Of a DNA stretch of 55,583 nt, positions 42,408-53,804 are shown in pieces. The notes beneath the pieces were generated by a model that saw only the letters and a list, made by a program, of their open reading frames with translations, was not told the origin of the DNA and ran no database searches. Within the stretch, counting starts at the first letter, position 1. Each line of letters opens with the position of its first letter. The DNA comes from Marisediminitalea alba. Lineage in GTDB: Bacteria > Pseudomonadota > Gammaproteobacteria > Enterobacterales > Alteromonadaceae. The position numbers and the translations under genes are program-made. The stretch is from assembly GCF_002993365.1 (NCBI RefSeq), contig NZ_PVNP01000074.1:1-55583 (forward strand), read 5' to 3'.

Positions 42408-44696
42408 TTGTCATTTAATCCCCCACCCGGCAAAGGATGCTTTACCATAAACGCCATCGTGGTGGATATTGGCGATCACACTATCCGAACAGGCAAGGAT
42501 ATTCGCCGCATTGAACCAAAAGCCATGCATGTGCTTTATCTGCTCGCCTGCAATGCCGGTGACACCGTGGAACGTGGTGAATTATTGCGCGATGTGTGGA
42601 ATGGGCGGGTGGTAGTAGAAGAAGCATTAACCCGGATAATTTCTCAGTTACGTCAGGCCCTTGGCGACAGTCAGCAACGCCGGCTGATCCAGACCGTACC
42701 CAAAAAAGGTTATCGACTACGTGGTGAAGTTAACTGGCAGAGCACGCTGACAACAGCAGAGCCAACGCCTTCAGCAGATAATAGTGAAGCGTTAACCTCA
42801 GAAAATGCGGTTTCGGAGGCAGTGGAATCCTCCACAGACTCAGCGCCAGCAAAACAACCTGAACCGCAAAAAGCGCTTTCCCCTGCCCCGGTAGTTAGCA
42901 AAAAGGCCTGGTTTGTTGCTGCAGTACTGTTTGTCCTGGTGGCGGTTGTGGTGTTTACGCTCAATAAAACAATAACAGACGACACAATCAAGCCCGATGA
43001 GCAACGCATTTCGGTAGCGGTGTTACCCCTCAGACAACTGAGTAACGATGATGACACCCTGTATTTTGCCGATGGCATTACCGAGGAACTCACCGACTCG
43101 CTCACCCAGAACCAGAATCTCGACGTGCCATCGCGCTATTCTACCCTGGCGGTTACCAGTTCAGAGGATAACAGTTTGTCGGATGTGGCGAGCTCGTTAG
43201 GTGTGCGTTATCTGGTTGAAGGCAGCGTCAGACGTATTGATGAAGAGTTTAAAATTGCCGTTCGCTTGATTGATGCAGACACCGACCGGGTGGTGTGGTC
43301 TGAAAGTTATACCAATACCGCATCCAGTTTATTTGCTATTCAGCAAACTATAGCCCGACGCCTGAATGAAGCATTATTGCCACAAACCAGCGACACCGAA
43401 GTTGCCCAGACATCATCGCCCGACAACATTGAAGCGTACCAGTATTACCTGCGCGGCAACTACTGGCTGATGAACGGGAAAACCAGCGAGTGGATCTATA
43501 AGTCTGAAGCCGCCTTTCAACAAGCCGTAGAGCTCGCGCCTGACTTTGCTGCCGCCCACGGCAAGCTGGCTTACCTGTACGCCCGTCATGATTTTCATGA
43601 TGCGTTTATGCCTCGCGAAGAAGCATTGCAAAAAGCCGATGCCGCCATCTCTAAGGCGTTGCGCAACAATCCACAGGAAACTAATGCGTTACTGGCCAGC
43701 GTGATCATAGACACCGCCGCGGGCAATTTCAGTTCAGCAGAAACGACTCTGGATGGCATTCTCGGCCGCCAGCCTAATCACGCAACTGCACTGTATATTT
43801 ATTCTGAGCTTGAGCTGGCTCGCAACCGGTTTGATGCGGCGCTTTCCCGCGCGCAGCAAGCCTACGTTCTTGATCCGCTTTCTCCCTGGATCAACGTTAA
43901 CCTTGCCATCGTGCGTTTCTGGCGCAGTGAATACAAGCCAGCGCTTGAAGCAGTACAAAACGCCATCAGTATCGACAGCAATTACACCTGGGCGTATGTC
44001 TGGCAGGCCAAAATTTTACATCGTCAGGGGCAGTTAAACGCGGCAATAACCAGTATGCTGCAGTCGGCAGACATCGACTCCGCCTCAGAGGTCAACTCGG
44101 CTTATACGGGGCTGTTATATCTGGAAATTGGCGATGAAGAGCGGGCCGAGCAATGGTTCAGACACACCGCCAGCTTGCTGGGCGATACGCCGCAAGCAAG
44201 ATTCTGGCAAGGCTTACAGCGTTTTACTCAGCCACAACAGGCGACGGATGTAGCTCGCCAGCTCATGCTCGATTTACCCTTACTCGACAATCGAATTTTT
44301 AGTCTGTTGCCGCTGCTTTATCAAAACTACCTGCAAGCGGGTGACCGCGAGGCAGCCATTGTTTTTTTACAAAGCCGAATTGCCGACACGGCGCCAAAAG
44401 TGAATGTACACAATTACCGTTTCTATGCGGCGCTGCAGGCATTAACCCCCTTGCCGGACGAAACGTCAGAAACCCTGCAGCGGTTGATGACAACAATCGG
44501 GGATAACATCGCGCCTTTACTGATTTACTCTTTGCTTACCGGGCATCATACTCCCTCTGCTTCCGCCATGATGTCAGGCGGGTGGCTCGATTACTATTGG
44601 CTGATTGAAGCGGATAATACTGCTAAAGGCATGCGTCAAAAGCTACTCGAACAGAGGCAACAAGCTAGCAGCCAGCGAGCCTTACTCCTGCCTTAG
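42408..44696 (+). CDS. CadC-like membrane transcriptional regulator with TolB-like and TPR domains
   Basis: A 762-residue one-component regulator. The N-terminal OmpR-type winged helix (about 10-105: [56 protein letters not shown]) lies in the cytoplasm. After a low-complexity linker comes one TM helix (about 165-187), then a periplasmic TolB-like domain ([44 protein letters not shown]) and TPR repeats to the end. Start is TTG, with GGAGA 7 nt upstream. It should sense an envelope signal and act on DNA at the membrane. It ends convergent with the amidase gene, overlapping by 4 bp. Confidence 0.87.
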   Translation: MSFNPPPGKGCFTINAIVVDIGDHTIRTGKDIRRIEPKAMHVLYLLACNAGDTVERGELLRDVWNGRVVVEEALTRIISQLRQALGDSQQRRLIQTVPKKGYRLRGEVNWQSTLTTAEPTPSADNSEALTSENAVSEAVESSTDSAPAKQPEPQKALSPAPVVSKKAWFVAAVLFVLVAVVVFTLNKTITDDTIKPDEQRISVAVLPLRQLSNDDDTLYFADGITEELTDSLTQNQNLDVPSRYSTLAVTSSEDNSLSDVASSLGVRYLVEGSVRRIDEEFKIAVRLIDADTDRVVWSESYTNTASSLFAIQQTIARRLNEALLPQTSDTEVAQTSSPDNIEAYQYYLRGNYWLMNGKTSEWIYKSEAAFQQAVELAPDFAAAHGKLAYLYARHDFHDAFMPREEALQKADAAISKALRNNPQETNALLASVIIDTAAGNFSSAETTLDGILGRQPNHATALYIYSELELARNRFDAALSRAQQAYVLDPLSPWINVNLAIVRFWRSEYKPALEAVQNAISIDSNYTWAYVWQAKILHRQGQLNAAITSMLQSADIDSASEVNSAYTGLLYLEIGDEERAEQWFRHTASLLGDTPQARFWQGLQRFTQPQQATDVARQLMLDLPLLDNRIFSLLPLLYQNYLQAGDREAAIVFLQSRIADTAPKVNVHNYRFYAALQALTPLPDETSETLQRLMTTIGDNIAPLLIYSLLTGHHTPSASAMMSGGWLDYYWLIEADNTAKGMRQKLLEQRQQASSQRALLLP

Positions 44697-46240
44697 AAAC
44701 CCGGTGGTGGTTTGCGATGGTTGGTTGCCTGTTCGTAGCTATAGGTCAACTTGATCAGCGTTGGTTCGGCAAACAACCGGCCCACAAAGCTTATCCCTGC
44801 GGGTAACCGCTGCTCGCGGGTAAATCCCATGGGAACGGTGATAGTTGGCAGACCAGTATTCGGGGCAATGTGCTGACTGTTATCCCCTTTATGCCCGTCG
44901 GTATCAGCAATCTCTCGAGGCGGAAAACTCCAGGTGGGATAGATCAGCGCGTCAACACCGGCGTCATCCATAGCTTTAACGACCTGCTCTCGAAAATTAA
45001 TATTGCGTGGATGAGTGTACAGATCACTACACTGCTGGTCCTGATTTTCCGGGTTAAGCATATATTCCAGCGATTCTTTCACAGGCACCGAATATAACTG
45101 TGCATCGTAAATCGCCTGCAACGAATCATACAAAGAACGCCCTTCAAGCGAAGTTAAGTACTCGTTGACGTCGCTGACAAACGTATTACACCAGTTATCT
45201 TTAATCAGGTTGGGATAATCGTCGATAGCAATGGTGATCACCTGTGCGCCCTGCGCTATCAGGTCGCTCACAGCCTGCTCAAACAACGCTTTGACTTCTG
45301 CATCGATGGCAGCTGTATCAGTGTAGTAACGCAGTACGCCAATAGTAGCGCCCTGCAGACCATCTGCCTGCAATGAACTCAGATAACTCGCCGGACGTTG
45401 GCCCTGACTCTTTGCCGTGATGGGATCGGCTTCATCATAGCCCGCAATCACATCCAGCACGCGCACTGCATCTTCAACGGTACGCGCCATAGGCCCTCCA
45501 ATATCGTTGCGTAAATAAAGCGGAATAATCCCATCGCGGCTGGTTAACCCCATGGTACTGCGAATACCCACCAGCGCGTTGTGAGAAGACGGTCCGCGAA
45601 TAGAGTTGCCGGTATCAGTACCCAGCCCAACCACGCCGAAGTTAGCGGCAACTGCGGCACCGGTGCCGCCACTTGAGCCTGCCGGGGTGCGAGATAAATC
45701 ATACGGATTGCGGGTTAAACCACCCACAGAACTCATGGTCCAGCTCGGGCTGAAGGCCCACTCGGCCATATTGGATTTGGCCAGCACAATAGCACCGGCC
45801 GCTTTTAAGCGCGCCACCTGAAAAGCATCATCAGGCGGAGTAACGCCTTCAAGCGCCACCGAGCCACCGGTAGTTTGCAGCCCCAGGGTGTCATAATTAT
45901 CCTTCACAATAACCGGGATACCATGTAACGGCCTGAGTTTACCGCTGCGGGCAAACTCGGCATCCAGGGCTCTGGCTCGGGCCAGTGCCTGTGGATTAAC
46001 CGTAACAATCGCGTTTAGAAAGGTACTTTGATCAAGCCTGGCAATACGTTCCAGATACTGTCTGGTTAGGGCTTCTGCGCTCAACTCGCCAGCCATCATA
46101 GCCCGATGAATATCGGCTATAGTGGCTTCGGGCAGGGTAAACTCCGACATTACGGGCGTTTGCGCTGACCTGGGTTTAGTTGCTGTTGTCTGGCAACCGG
46201 CAATACAGCAACAAATGGCAACTAGTAACGCAAGTTTCAT
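44693..46240 (-). CDS. Exported amidase-signature hydrolase (lipoprotein)
   Basis: A 515-residue amidase-signature enzyme with a lipoprotein leader (lipobox IAGC, C16). The Ser-cisSer-Lys triad is present: K in [12 protein letters not shown] in [15 protein letters not shown], and the nucleophile in [13 protein letters not shown]. Members cleave amide bonds in diverse small molecules or peptides, so the substrate is open. An AAGGAG site precedes the ATG. It lies 30 bp downstream of the aldolase gene on the same strand and is probably cotranscribed. Confidence 0.87.
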   Translation of the reverse strand: MKLALLVAICCCIAGCQTTATKPRSAQTPVMSEFTLPEATIADIHRAMMAGELSAEALTRQYLERIARLDQSTFLNAIVTVNPQALARARALDAEFARSGKLRPLHGIPVIVKDNYDTLGLQTTGGSVALEGVTPPDDAFQVARLKAAGAIVLAKSNMAEWAFSPSWTMSSVGGLTRNPYDLSRTPAGSSGGTGAAVAANFGVVGLGTDTGNSIRGPSSHNALVGIRSTMGLTSRDGIIPLYLRNDIGGPMARTVEDAVRVLDVIAGYDEADPITAKSQGQRPASYLSSLQADGLQGATIGVLRYYTDTAAIDAEVKALFEQAVSDLIAQGAQVITIAIDDYPNLIKDNWCNTFVSDVNEYLTSLEGRSLYDSLQAIYDAQLYSVPVKESLEYMLNPENQDQQCSDLYTHPRNINFREQVVKAMDDAGVDALIYPTWSFPPREIADTDGHKGDNSQHIAPNTGLPTITVPMGFTREQRLPAGISFVGRLFAEPTLIKLTYSYEQATNHRKPPPGF

Positions 46241-46270
46241 AGTGTCTCCTTTACCCTCAGTCAGTCATCG

Positions 46271-47083
46271 CTAGTAAACCGAACGTTTACCGGTTTGTGG
46301 CACGGGCATAACCAAATCCGGCTTAAATGACTCAGCCAGTGCCGCCGAGGCATTAAGCAGTAACCCGGTATCGGTCCCTACCCCCACAAACATAGCGCCA
46401 AGCTCAATATAGCGGGATGCCAGTTGTTTATCGCCAATCAGAATGCCAGGCGCTTTACCGGCCCTGACGATTTTAGCAATGCAGCTCTCGATAACCTTTT
46501 GCACATCATCGTGGCCCGGATCGCCAAGGTGACCCATAGACGCACTTAAATCCGCCGGGCCGATAAAAATACCATCCACCCCATCTACTTCTAAAATGGC
46601 ATCGAGATTCTCTACGCCGGTTACCGTTTCAATCTGGATCAGCACGCAAACCTGATCGTTAGCGGTTTCCAGATAATCTTTTGTGCGGTTAAATTGCGAT
46701 GCCCGCGCCAGCGGGCTGCCTACGCCACGAATACCCTCTGGTGGATAACGCGTAGCCGCAACCACTTCGGCAGCCTGTTTAGCGGTATCAACCATGGGCG
46801 CCAGAATGGTTTGCACACCCAAATCCAGAATTTGCTTGATACGCACCGCATCAGGCCATGGCGGGCGCACGATGGGCACCGCAGGATAAGGCGCAATGGC
46901 CTGCAACTGCTCCAGTATAGTTCGCAAGTCATTGGGTGAATGTTCCGCGTCGATGAGCAGCCAGTCAAAACCAGCACCGGCCAGTAATTCTGCGGTATAA
47001 CTATTCGCCAGTCCCAGCCACAAACCAATTTGTGCTGTATCACCGGTGATTGCCTGTTTGAATGTATTTATCGGGGCAGGCAT
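46271..47083 (-). CDS. hpaI: HpcH/HpaI-family aldolase
   Basis: A 270-residue class II aldolase of the 4-hydroxy-2-oxoheptanedioate aldolase (HpaI)/GarL group, which cleaves 2-keto-4-hydroxy acids to pyruvate and an aldehyde. Motifs: [55 protein letters not shown] (metal-ligand E) and [14 protein letters not shown] (metal-ligand D). It has an unusually hydrophobic PWPD segment as in other HpaI proteins. AGGAG precedes the ATG. No other homoprotocatechuate or glucarate genes are here, so the physiological substrate is uncertain. Confidence 0.87.
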   Translation of the reverse strand: MPAPINTFKQAITGDTAQIGLWLGLANSYTAELLAGAGFDWLLIDAEHSPNDLRTILEQLQAIAPYPAVPIVRPPWPDAVRIKQILDLGVQTILAPMVDTAKQAAEVVAATRYPPEGIRGVGSPLARASQFNRTKDYLETANDQVCVLIQIETVTGVENLDAILEVDGVDGIFIGPADLSASMGHLGDPGHDDVQKVIESCIAKIVRAGKAPGILIGDKQLASRYIELGAMFVGVGTDTGLLLNASAALAESFKPDLVMPVPQTGKRSVY

Positions 47084-47251
47084 AGGGTACTCCTGATTGT
47101 CAGAGCCAGTCTTACGCTGGCTTCATTACAGATAAAGATGTTTTGCACGAGGTTTTTGGACTTTATCTGTTGCCCAGTATACGGAAATTCTCTGGAAAGT
47201 TGAGCCTGTTAGCAGACTCAACTCCTGATTTATCATATTGTGGGGCTCAAA

Positions 47252-48628
47252 TTATGCCGGTGGCAGCGAATGAGTCTTCAACCAGGTCAGCGGATCGGCC
47301 AGCGCTTCATCGGTTAAGTTAACGTCTGGCATAACCGGCTGCTTTGCTCTGTTGCCCGAAGGGCGCACAATGTAACGGCCGGGCGCGAGCATCAGCAAAC
47401 GGGTATTGGGTAAATAAAACGGTGTCAGGTTGCCGGTTTGATTAGCATTGCCACCGGTAGGTTCGCCCATGAGTTTGCCGAGCTGGTTATCCTGAATGGT
47501 AGCGGCAAACAAGATAGCCGCAGAATAACTCATACGATCGATAACCACCCACACATCCCCCTTAAATTGCAGTGATGGCGCGACCGGTTCAATCATGCCA
47601 TCAGATTCAACGTTCAACTCAATGACCTCCCCCGGCTCGCCACGGTAACCAAACCAACCGTTAGTATCGCTATTGAGTTTTTCGATAGCCACAGAGCCCT
47701 GCGGCACCGGCTTATCGGTAAGGTACTGAATGATTTGCGCACCGGCATCCGACTGACCGCCGGTATTGCCGCGGATATCAATGATCAGGCGTTGTGCTTT
47801 CTGCTGGCGTATCTGCTTAAAAGATTCATTGATAAAGGCATCATAAGCACCTTGCTCAGTATCCACGTCAAACGACTCAACCCGTAAATAGGCCACCTGC
47901 GGAGTGATAAATGTCAGTTCATTATCCTCCTGCCCGGCGCCCGCCCGCTCCCAGTGCTGGTCATTAAGTAAAGTTAGCGTGGTGGTTTTGCTGTTATCCT
48001 TAAGTGCTAACTGTATGTCGCCTTTTACGTCAAATACAGCAAACAACCAGTAATGAAACAGTAGCGACAGCATGCTCTCGCGCAGGGCCGGCGACTCGCC
48101 GTGGCTCATGGGCGTGAGGCGGGCGATAATCTCGCTTGCAGCATGACCGTTAATGGAGACGATTTCACTGCCGGCGGCCAGTGTCTTCTGATCGCCGCGG
48201 CGCTGGTAAGCGCGTGCCAGACGTATTTTTCCATCACGCACGTTCACTCCGAATGGAAAAGTTTGAATGCCGGCTTCCTCAGCATAGGTAAATTCGGCCA
48301 ACAGCGGAAACAGGATTGAATGGCCGTCATTAAAATACGGCGTCAGTTGACCGAGTACCGCAAATGCCTGCTTTCGGGTCATGTTATCTTTAAGCTGAGC
48401 GCTAAGACGTTCAACCTGAGCAGAGAACTGTTCGCTGTCGACATACTGTTCAAAGGCCGGATGACCGCGACTCATGGTAGCCACCAGATAATCCAGATCC
48501 TGCTGTAACTGCTGCGCCGTGAAAGTTTGCCCGGTAAAGGTTTTATCCACATCAGGGTGGATCCAGTCTTTCATGCCGCCACAACCCAATAAACTGCATA
48601 GCAATATCACTATAATACCTGTTCTCAT
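47252..48628 (-). CDS. S41-family peptidase lipoprotein
   Basis: A 458-residue exported protein with a lipobox near residue 16 (LLGC). The C-terminal half is an S41 (tail-specific protease-like) domain: LRVESFDVDTEQGAYDAFI, IIDIRGNTGGQSDAGAQII, then the catalytic-serine region DRMSYSAAILFAATIQDN and a GEPTGGNANQTGN loop. A PDZ-like region precedes it (GSEIVSINGHAASEII). Many such proteins have no known substrate. It stands alone, divergent from the two-component pair. Confidence 0.82.
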   Translation of the reverse strand: MRTGIIVILLCSLLGCGGMKDWIHPDVDKTFTGQTFTAQQLQQDLDYLVATMSRGHPAFEQYVDSEQFSAQVERLSAQLKDNMTRKQAFAVLGQLTPYFNDGHSILFPLLAEFTYAEEAGIQTFPFGVNVRDGKIRLARAYQRRGDQKTLAAGSEIVSINGHAASEIIARLTPMSHGESPALRESMLSLLFHYWLFAVFDVKGDIQLALKDNSKTTTLTLLNDQHWERAGAGQEDNELTFITPQVAYLRVESFDVDTEQGAYDAFINESFKQIRQQKAQRLIIDIRGNTGGQSDAGAQIIQYLTDKPVPQGSVAIEKLNSDTNGWFGYRGEPGEVIELNVESDGMIEPVAPSLQFKGDVWVVIDRMSYSAAILFAATIQDNQLGKLMGEPTGGNANQTGNLTPFYLPNTRLLMLAPGRYIVRPSGNRAKQPVMPDVNLTDEALADPLTWLKTHSLPPA

Positions 48629-48782
48629 TGCTGATTAATTCCTGTTGTTGAGTAATACGGCCAACCTTAGCAAAGCAAACTTCAAGGAAAGGTCAAGATG
48701 ACAAAAACAACGTGGCAATCACTTGTTTTAGCGCATCGCCTGTGAGAGTTTTTACGGTATTGAAACCACCACTCACATTCCT

Positions 48783-49469
48783 ATGAAACAGTTTTTGCAA
48801 ATTCTGATAGTCGAAGATGATGCCGTGCTGGCCGCGCAGCTTGAGCGCTTTTTAACCGATGCCGGCCACATCATTGAGGTGGTAAGCACCGGCAGAGATG
48901 CCATCAGGCAGGTCGCAAATAATGAATATGATGTGGTGATCCTTGATTTGTCGTTACCCGACACCGACGGTATTGAGCTGTGCGGGCGCATTAAGCAAAC
49001 GGCTGAGTCGGTACTGCCGGTTTTAATGCTCACTGCCCGCACCGCACTGAGCGACAAACTGGCAGGTTTTGCTGCCGGCACCGATGATTACGTTACCAAA
49101 CCCTATCAGCCCGACGAGGTGTTGGTAAGATGTTTGTCGCTGGCCAGACGGCGCGATTTGCATCAGGCCAAACAGCTGGTTATTGGTGAGATGACCATTG
49201 ATTTAGTCACCAATACAGTGAGCCGTCAGCAACAGGTGTTGCACCTGTCGGCCACCGATAAGGCAATACTGATAACATTGGCTAAGGCGCATCCCATGCC
49301 ACTTGGCAGGCGGCAACTCATAGAGCGAGTGTAGGGAAATAATATTCACAACAGCGACGTACTGAAATCGCATATTTATACCATCCGCCAGCAATTGGAT
49401 AAGCCCTTTGACTTTCCCATGCTAAAAACCATTCATGGCGTAGGATTTGGCTTGCAGGCGTCGGCATGA
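48783..49469 (+). pseudogene. OmpR-family response regulator interrupted by an in-frame TAG
   Basis: The receiver (ED-D at 11-13, D55, K106) and the first half of the winged helix end at a TAG (49332-49334) after LIERV. The same frame then continues GNNIHNSDVLKSHIYTIRQQLDKPF...TIHGVGFGL, which is the normal recognition-helix region and wing, up to a TGA that overlaps the kinase ATG. In OmpR proteins the residue after ERV is usually tryptophan (ERVWG), so TGG changed to TAG explains it. The truncated 183-residue product would lack the DNA-recognition helix. No frame shift or other decay is seen, so it is recent or a base-call error. Confidence 0.85.
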
Positions 49470-50728
49470 AAAAGATTGGCCAACAGATAAAACGGCTGTT
49501 TATGCTTTACACCCTGCTGCTGTTGTGTATTTTTGCCGGATTCACCCAGTTGTACGGCTACCTTATCGAAGACAATGTCATCAACCAGCAGATAAGAACA
49601 GAGGCCCGCTATTTGGAACAGCAATATCAGGCCACTGCTGCGCTACCCCTGCCCCGCTATCCGTGGATGAAAACTGTTAACAGCTGGCAACAATTACCAC
49701 CATCCGTTCAGCGGTTGCATAACAAGGAGCCAGAACGGATCGAGTTTATTACCGAGGCTGGCAACATTCACATTGTGCCGCTGCAACTGAACGGGCAGGA
49801 AGCGCTGCTGTATGCCGAAGTGGATGCATTTACGGTAACCAATAAGGTCTGGCCGCTGAATATAGCGGGCGTGGCCTTGCTGGGTACGCTGATTTTTGCT
49901 CTGTGTTCCTGGCTGCTGATGCACCGTGTTGAAAAAATCGTCGCGCCACTTAATCGCTTACGCCAACGGGTTCAAAGCGATACCCCCCAGCTGTTATTTC
50001 CGGCCGGGTTTACTGCCAGTCTGCCGGATAACGAGGTGGGCTTTCTGGCCCGGTCTATCGAAAAACAGTGGCACAATCTCACCCATCTGCTTGAACGCGA
50101 AACCCAGTTTACCCGGGATATCAGCCACGAATTAAGAACCCCGATCAGCATATTACAAAATACGCTTTATCAAAGCGGTCCGTTATCACAGGACGATGAA
50201 ATTCAGGCCCGAAACCAGTTAAATAAACTCACCCAAACGCTGGATGTGCTCACCGCACTGGCCCGGGAAGAAAGCCGCAACAGGCGCCCGCTGAACGTGC
50301 TAAGTGTGTTAGAAGATGTCACTATGACCTCATCACTAAGCGGATTGCGGCCCGACTTTGAGCTTAATATTGACGTACCGGATGATTACCAGGTGGTCGC
50401 TAATGAGACCCTGCTTTATCTGCTGTTTCGCAACCTGATAGAAAATGCCCATTATCATGGCAGTGATAACACCCTGACGATTTCACTGCAGCAACCATCA
50501 CTCAGATTCAGTAATCAAACCAATCATGCCTCCGAAACCTTATCGCCAGCCGGACCAACTAACGCTGCGGCTCCCCTTGGCATTGGCCAGGGCCTGTTTC
50601 TGGCGCGGCGTATTGTTGAGTTTCATCAGGGTGAGCTAACCGTAAGCAGCTCCCACCGCGATAGCAACAATGACTTCAGCGTTTATCTTTCACTACCCGG
50701 GCTTGCTAGTCCAAAAACGCAAAAGTAA
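49466..50728 (+). CDS. Sensor histidine kinase of the broken regulator
   Basis: A 420-residue kinase: TM1 near 10-31, a periplasmic domain (35-125), TM2 near 130-152, HAMP (about 153-210), HisKA with FTRDISHELRTPIS (H221) and an ATPase domain (LFRNLIENAHYHG, then GIGQGLFLARRIVEFHQGEL). The G1 box region is short and atypical; a D-x-G-x-G is not seen, so ATP binding should be checked. The ATG overlaps the regulator stop in ATGA, the classic coupled layout, which supports that the pair was functional until recently. The signal is unknown. Confidence 0.85.
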   Translation: MKKIGQQIKRLFMLYTLLLLCIFAGFTQLYGYLIEDNVINQQIRTEARYLEQQYQATAALPLPRYPWMKTVNSWQQLPPSVQRLHNKEPERIEFITEAGNIHIVPLQLNGQEALLYAEVDAFTVTNKVWPLNIAGVALLGTLIFALCSWLLMHRVEKIVAPLNRLRQRVQSDTPQLLFPAGFTASLPDNEVGFLARSIEKQWHNLTHLLERETQFTRDISHELRTPISILQNTLYQSGPLSQDDEIQARNQLNKLTQTLDVLTALAREESRNRRPLNVLSVLEDVTMTSSLSGLRPDFELNIDVPDDYQVVANETLLYLLFRNLIENAHYHGSDNTLTISLQQPSLRFSNQTNHASETLSPAGPTNAAAPLGIGQGLFLARRIVEFHQGELTVSSSHRDSNNDFSVYLSLPGLASPKTQK

Positions 50729-50830
50729 ACCTCTCGCTGACTACGCCTAAAATAACGACAGGGCTCCTTTTTAAAACGCGCTGAATCGGTAAGATAAGGC
50801 TATACCATTTAATAAAGGTAAGGATTTCAG

Positions 50831-51610
50831 ATGGATTTAGGTATAAAAGGTAAAACCGCTATTGTGTGTGCCTCGAGCCGGGGGCTGGGCCGGGCCTGTG
50901 CTCAGGCGCTGGCAGAAGCCGGGGTTAATCTGGTGATCAACGGGTTAAACGCTGAACGGCTGGCTCAGGTAGCCGAAGAAATTGCCACCGCTACCGGCGT
51001 AACGGTTACGCCCGTCGCCTGTGACGTGAGCACCGCAGAAGGTCAGGCAAAACTTCTCGCAGCCTGCCCGGCGCCCGATATTCTGGTCAATAACAATGGC
51101 GGGCCGCCACTCAAAGACTTCCGTGAACTGGACAATGACGCCATGGTAGACGGCATTAATATGAACATGCTAACGCCCATTAATCTGGTGCAGCAGGTGC
51201 TGGATGGCATGGTTGAACGTGGCTTTGGCCGCATCATCAACATTACCTCAATGACGGTAAAAATGCCGGTAGCCGGGCTGGATCTCTCCAGCGGTGCCCG
51301 CGCCGGCCTTACTGCGTTTTTAGCCGGTATCTCCCGCACGGTGGCCGACAAAAACGTCACTATCAATAACATTTTACCGGGTTACTTCGCCACCGACCGT
51401 TTGGATGGTGTGTTAAATGCAGGCATGGCCCGAACCGGTAACGACAAAGAAACGGTAGCTAAAGAGCTCGCCGCTAAAGTACCGGCCAACCGTTTTGGCG
51501 ATCCCAAAGAGTTTGGCAATACCTGTGCTTTTCTGGCCAGCCAGTATGGTGGCTATATCACCGGGCAGAACATTCTGCTGGATGGCGGCTTAAACCCCAG
51601 CGCGTTTTAA
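50831..51610 (+). CDS. SDR-family oxidoreductase lacking the usual Tyr-Lys pair
   Basis: A 259-residue Rossmann-fold protein with the NADP motif ASSRGLGRA (TGxxxGxG variant), ACDVS, VNNNGGPP and a serine strand INITSMTV. Where classical SDRs have YxxxK, this one reads S-S-G-A-R within LDLSSGARAGLTAF; this matches a known SDR clade with an S/N-G-A-R signature. The end GQNILLDGGLNPSAF is typical. AAGGA precedes the ATG. The substrate is unknown and the catalytic mechanism is probably changed or absent. Confidence 0.85.
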   Translation: MDLGIKGKTAIVCASSRGLGRACAQALAEAGVNLVINGLNAERLAQVAEEIATATGVTVTPVACDVSTAEGQAKLLAACPAPDILVNNNGGPPLKDFRELDNDAMVDGINMNMLTPINLVQQVLDGMVERGFGRIINITSMTVKMPVAGLDLSSGARAGLTAFLAGISRTVADKNVTINNILPGYFATDRLDGVLNAGMARTGNDKETVAKELAAKVPANRFGDPKEFGNTCAFLASQYGGYITGQNILLDGGLNPSAF

Positions 51611-51620
51611 CCACAAACCA

Positions 51621-51645
51621 AAAAGGGCACGCTGAGTGCCCTCTT
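51621..51645. terminator. Terminator between convergent SDR and acylase genes
   Basis: A 7-bp stem AGGGCAC/GTGCCCT (51624-51642) with a 5-nt loop, A-rich on the left and CTT on the right; it is better on the minus strand. Confidence 0.55.
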
Positions 51646-51656
51646 ACTGTTTATCT

Positions 51657-53804
51657 CTACCTTTTGAGCCATTCCGTTTGCTCGGTATGCGCTTCAACCT
51701 CTTCCCGCTGTAGCCAGAGCGTACGGTATTCATCGTTAGCCAGCAATTCAAGCTGGTCAGAATAATGGGCCGAGTCGACCTGCCGGGAATTTCCATAAGC
51801 CATAATCCCCTTGGCTGTTATCGGTGTCGAAAACTCCACCATGGAGACCCAGGTTTCACCGTGGCGAGGCTCCCTGATACCATCACCATCCGGATCCCAC
51901 CAGGTGATCACATTAAATGCGCCAAGATTCCCATAGCCACCATGACCGGGGACATCTTTATCGCGAATAATAAACCGTGACACATCACCAAACCGTGGGT
52001 CCACCCGGCCATAGGTTGCAATGGTATTTTCGGCGGCCTTTTTGAGCATTGCGACGGCAGCTTCAGGATCCTTTAAGCCGTATGGTGTGGAAAGCGGTAA
52101 CTCAGCCTGCCAGGGCACAGCATAGTTAGATTGGTCCGAAAAGCCAGAGCGTTTACCAGCAAACAATTCCGCCCAGTTCTCAAATAACACCCCGGCACGG
52201 TTATCTACACCAAAGTCCCTGTCCCAGTTTTTTAGCACTTGCGCTGCCTGTTGTACCAGTTCATCGTTACTTTCATCTGCTGCGGCCAATAAATCTTCCA
52301 GCACGCGTTCGGTCATCAGCGCGTAGGTGGAGGTTTTGATTTTCTCAAACTGCTCAAAACTTAATTTTCCGCTATCAGCCATCATCTTAACCGCGTTTTG
52401 TGCTCGGAAAGACATCGGTCCTTCTACTGCCACGTAGGGCGGAAAATCATCGTAATCATAAACAGCAGGATAAGTAGCAAGCCATGGCGGATCGTTAGCA
52501 TTCTGTACAAAACCACTCTCAGGGTTGATGACTTTTGGCAGATCCGCATATTCATGCACTTCGTTCCACACATATTCCGAACTATCACCAGGCACCAACC
52601 CAGTCCAGAAAGCCAGGTCGCCCTGTTCGTGTTTGGGCAGAATGCCATTGTAAAGATACTGGATATTGCCTTCTTTATCAGCGTAGGTAATGTTAAACGT
52701 TGGCACCTGTAGCCTTTCCATTACCGATGTAAATTCAGCGAAGCTTTTTGCCTGTAGCATGTCGAAATACTGCTGCAGCATACCTGGCCGGTCCAACCCG
52801 GCAACGCGCAATGCCACTGTTTCACCATCCTGGCGTTCAAACACCGCACCATGAACTGACTTTCTCACAGTCAGTTTTTTTGCCTTAAGCGTGCCGTTTT
52901 GCTGCAATACACGGTACGTCTTTTCGCTAGTATCAAATGGCAACACCTCGCCATCGTAAAGGTAGCCATCATCTTTCAGAGTAAGGTGGTATGTGGTGGC
53001 ACCGGGGATACGGTTTACCGTGTTAGAAATGCCCATGCGTTGGTTAAAGGCAAAGCGAATTACCGGTAGGCCCACCTGAGTGGCACCGTACATTTCAAAG
53101 TCAGGGCCGCTTAAATGGGCTTCATAATAGGTAAAGAACCCGGTTGCCCAGGGCAAATGCGGATTTTGCAGCAGTAACGTATTACCGCTGGCAGACTTAG
53201 CCGGCGCTACGGCATAGGTATTTGAGCCAGCCTTAAGCGGCGGTGCCCGTTCGCCAATCACCCGGGAGGGCGAGGCAACATAAATGAAATTCATCAGCCG
53301 GTGTGCATGGGTCACCACATCAACCCCCGATACCGGTAACACTTTTAACACCTGCGGATCCAGGGTTTCCGGGTACTTTTTCGCATAATCGTTAATACCA
53401 GCCGCAAAAGCATCGAGGTTTTTCTTGAACGCCTCCGTTTGCTGCAGGTACCACTGTTGGCCTCTTTCAGGGACGTCGTTACCGAGTAGCCACAAATCCG
53501 TTTGCTCATACTCTTCGCCCCAGTATTCAGCGCCTTTTGCTCTTGCCTGCCCGTAGAGCCTCAAGACCATGTCACCCTGACTCTTTGCCTGGGCCCAGCC
53601 AAAACCATAAAACACATCTTCGGCATTACCGCCATAAATATGCGGCACACCAAAAGTGTCCCAACGAATTTCGATATCCTTAGATGTAATTGTATCAGGG
53701 TGAGTTTTCTGAGCGTTGTCACAGGCAGTAATAACCAGTGTCAGAATAGCAAGCACGGCAATACGCCAGCCTCTGCTGCGCTGAGTAACGGCTAACATGT
53801 TCAT
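51657..53804 (-). CDS. Penicillin-acylase-family N-terminal-serine hydrolase (lipoprotein)
   Basis: A 715-residue exported Ntn hydrolase. From the ATG at 53804 it has a lipoprotein leader (ITAC, C28), an alpha-chain part ([28 protein letters not shown]), and the processing site and nucleophile at [10 protein letters not shown] (Ser about 194), followed by [18 protein letters not shown] and a long beta-chain. Such enzymes are autoprocessed in the periplasm. The family includes acyl-homoserine-lactone acylases (PvdQ, AhlM) and cephalosporin acylases; the specificity cannot be read. The frame is open 39 codons upstream without signal-like features. Confidence 0.85.
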   Translation of the reverse strand: MNMLAVTQRSRGWRIAVLAILTLVITACDNAQKTHPDTITSKDIEIRWDTFGVPHIYGGNAEDVFYGFGWAQAKSQGDMVLRLYGQARAKGAEYWGEEYEQTDLWLLGNDVPERGQQWYLQQTEAFKKNLDAFAAGINDYAKKYPETLDPQVLKVLPVSGVDVVTHAHRLMNFIYVASPSRVIGERAPPLKAGSNTYAVAPAKSASGNTLLLQNPHLPWATGFFTYYEAHLSGPDFEMYGATQVGLPVIRFAFNQRMGISNTVNRIPGATTYHLTLKDDGYLYDGEVLPFDTSEKTYRVLQQNGTLKAKKLTVRKSVHGAVFERQDGETVALRVAGLDRPGMLQQYFDMLQAKSFAEFTSVMERLQVPTFNITYADKEGNIQYLYNGILPKHEQGDLAFWTGLVPGDSSEYVWNEVHEYADLPKVINPESGFVQNANDPPWLATYPAVYDYDDFPPYVAVEGPMSFRAQNAVKMMADSGKLSFEQFEKIKTSTYALMTERVLEDLLAAADESNDELVQQAAQVLKNWDRDFGVDNRAGVLFENWAELFAGKRSGFSDQSNYAVPWQAELPLSTPYGLKDPEAAVAMLKKAAENTIATYGRVDPRFGDVSRFIIRDKDVPGHGGYGNLGAFNVITWWDPDGDGIREPRHGETWVSMVEFSTPITAKGIMAYGNSRQVDSAHYSDQLELLANDEYRTLWLQREEVEAHTEQTEWLKR

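Noticed and set aside
29944..49469. Genetic-code reassignment or stop-codon suppression to explain the TGA and TAG
   Set aside because: Many intact genes in the window end in TGA or TAG at the expected family length, so both codons act as stops here.
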